Of a DNA stretch of 64,000 nt, positions 63,926 to 64,000 are shown piece after piece. Origin of the DNA: Flavisphingopyxis sp963800335 (lineage in GTDB: Bacteria > Pseudomonadota > Alphaproteobacteria > Sphingomonadales > Sphingomonadaceae); NCBI GenBank assembly GCA_963800335.1, contig CAWDAN010000005.1:222455-286454 (forward strand), read 5' to 3'. Position 1 is the stretch's first letter, and every line of letters begins with the position of its first letter. The position numbers and the translations under genes were made by a program. The notes beneath the pieces are model-generated. The model was not told where the DNA came from. It made no database searches and saw nothing but the letters and a program-made list of their open reading frames with translations.

Positions 63926-64000
63926 GCCGCTTTAGCTCAGTTGGTAGAGCATCGCATTCGTAATGCGGGGGTCAGGTGTTCGAGTCACCTAAGCGGCACC
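63926..64000 (+). tRNA. tRNA-Thr (CGT), last base cut by window edge
   Basis: Cloverleaf GCCGCTTTAGCTCAGTTGGT..., anticodon stem-loop CGCATTCGTAATGCG (anticodon CGT), T arm GGTGTTCGAGTCACC and acceptor end AAGCGGC followed by ACC. Only the final A of an encoded CCA is outside the window. Confidence 0.95.

Overview
The window looks like a chromosomal segment of a high-GC alphaproteobacterium, most likely a sphingomonad (Sphingomonas sensu lato). The evidence is an alphaproteobacterial rrn operon (16S-tRNA-Ile-tRNA-Ala-23S), a DUF4167 protein, the 1.6-kaa NAD-dependent glutamate dehydrogenase, and several small proteins typical of sphingomonads. No phage, plasmid, insertion sequence or CRISPR array was seen.

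Layout. 1-5.5 kb: rRNA operon on the minus strand with its promoter; the 5S gene lies off the left edge. 5.5-12.3 kb: polysaccharide flippase, CBS protein, thioesterase, two tandem DUF4139 genes and a DUF4167 gene. 12.5-15.7 kb: hisS-prfA-prmC translation operon. 15.8-23.5 kb: M61 peptidase, ppa, then an S10 carboxypeptidase followed by an overlapping sulfurtransferase-cystathionine beta-lyase-mscS run. 23.6-27.3 kb: small membrane protein, a decayed CPBP protease and uvrB. 27.4-29.7 kb: an accessory locus with a LysM-nuclease gene followed by two paralogous small genes that look like immunity genes. 29.8-33.4 kb: ClC transporter, MBL hydrolase and small membrane proteins. 33.4-37.6 kb: class Ia ribonucleotide reductase nrdA...nrdB with probable tandem NrdR boxes. 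37.6-39.1 kb: an AT-richer island with a Thoeris ThsB-like TIR protein. 39.1-43.5 kb: nuclease, SEC-C and other small proteins, then queF. 43.5-53.2 kb: M1 peptidase, HerA-like ATPase, degP, hflK-hflC, Mrp and a CoA-binding protein. 53.2-63.8 kb: Tat-exported molybdopterin oxidoreductase subunit, hemH, phbB, a ribbon-helix-helix protein, glutamate dehydrogenase and a PAS protein. A tRNA-Thr touches the right edge.

A striking property of the sequence is its load of about 35-40 single-base frameshifts. They are mostly +1 insertions next to G or C and hit essential genes (uvrB seven times, nrdA twice, prmC). This is best explained by uncorrected sequence error, so broken genes are annotated across the breaks as one locus.

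The best candidates for less-described biology are the LysM-nuclease locus with a duplicated immunity-like gene (27.4-29.7 kb) and the orphan ThsB-like TIR gene with an upstream membrane ORF (37.6-39.1 kb).
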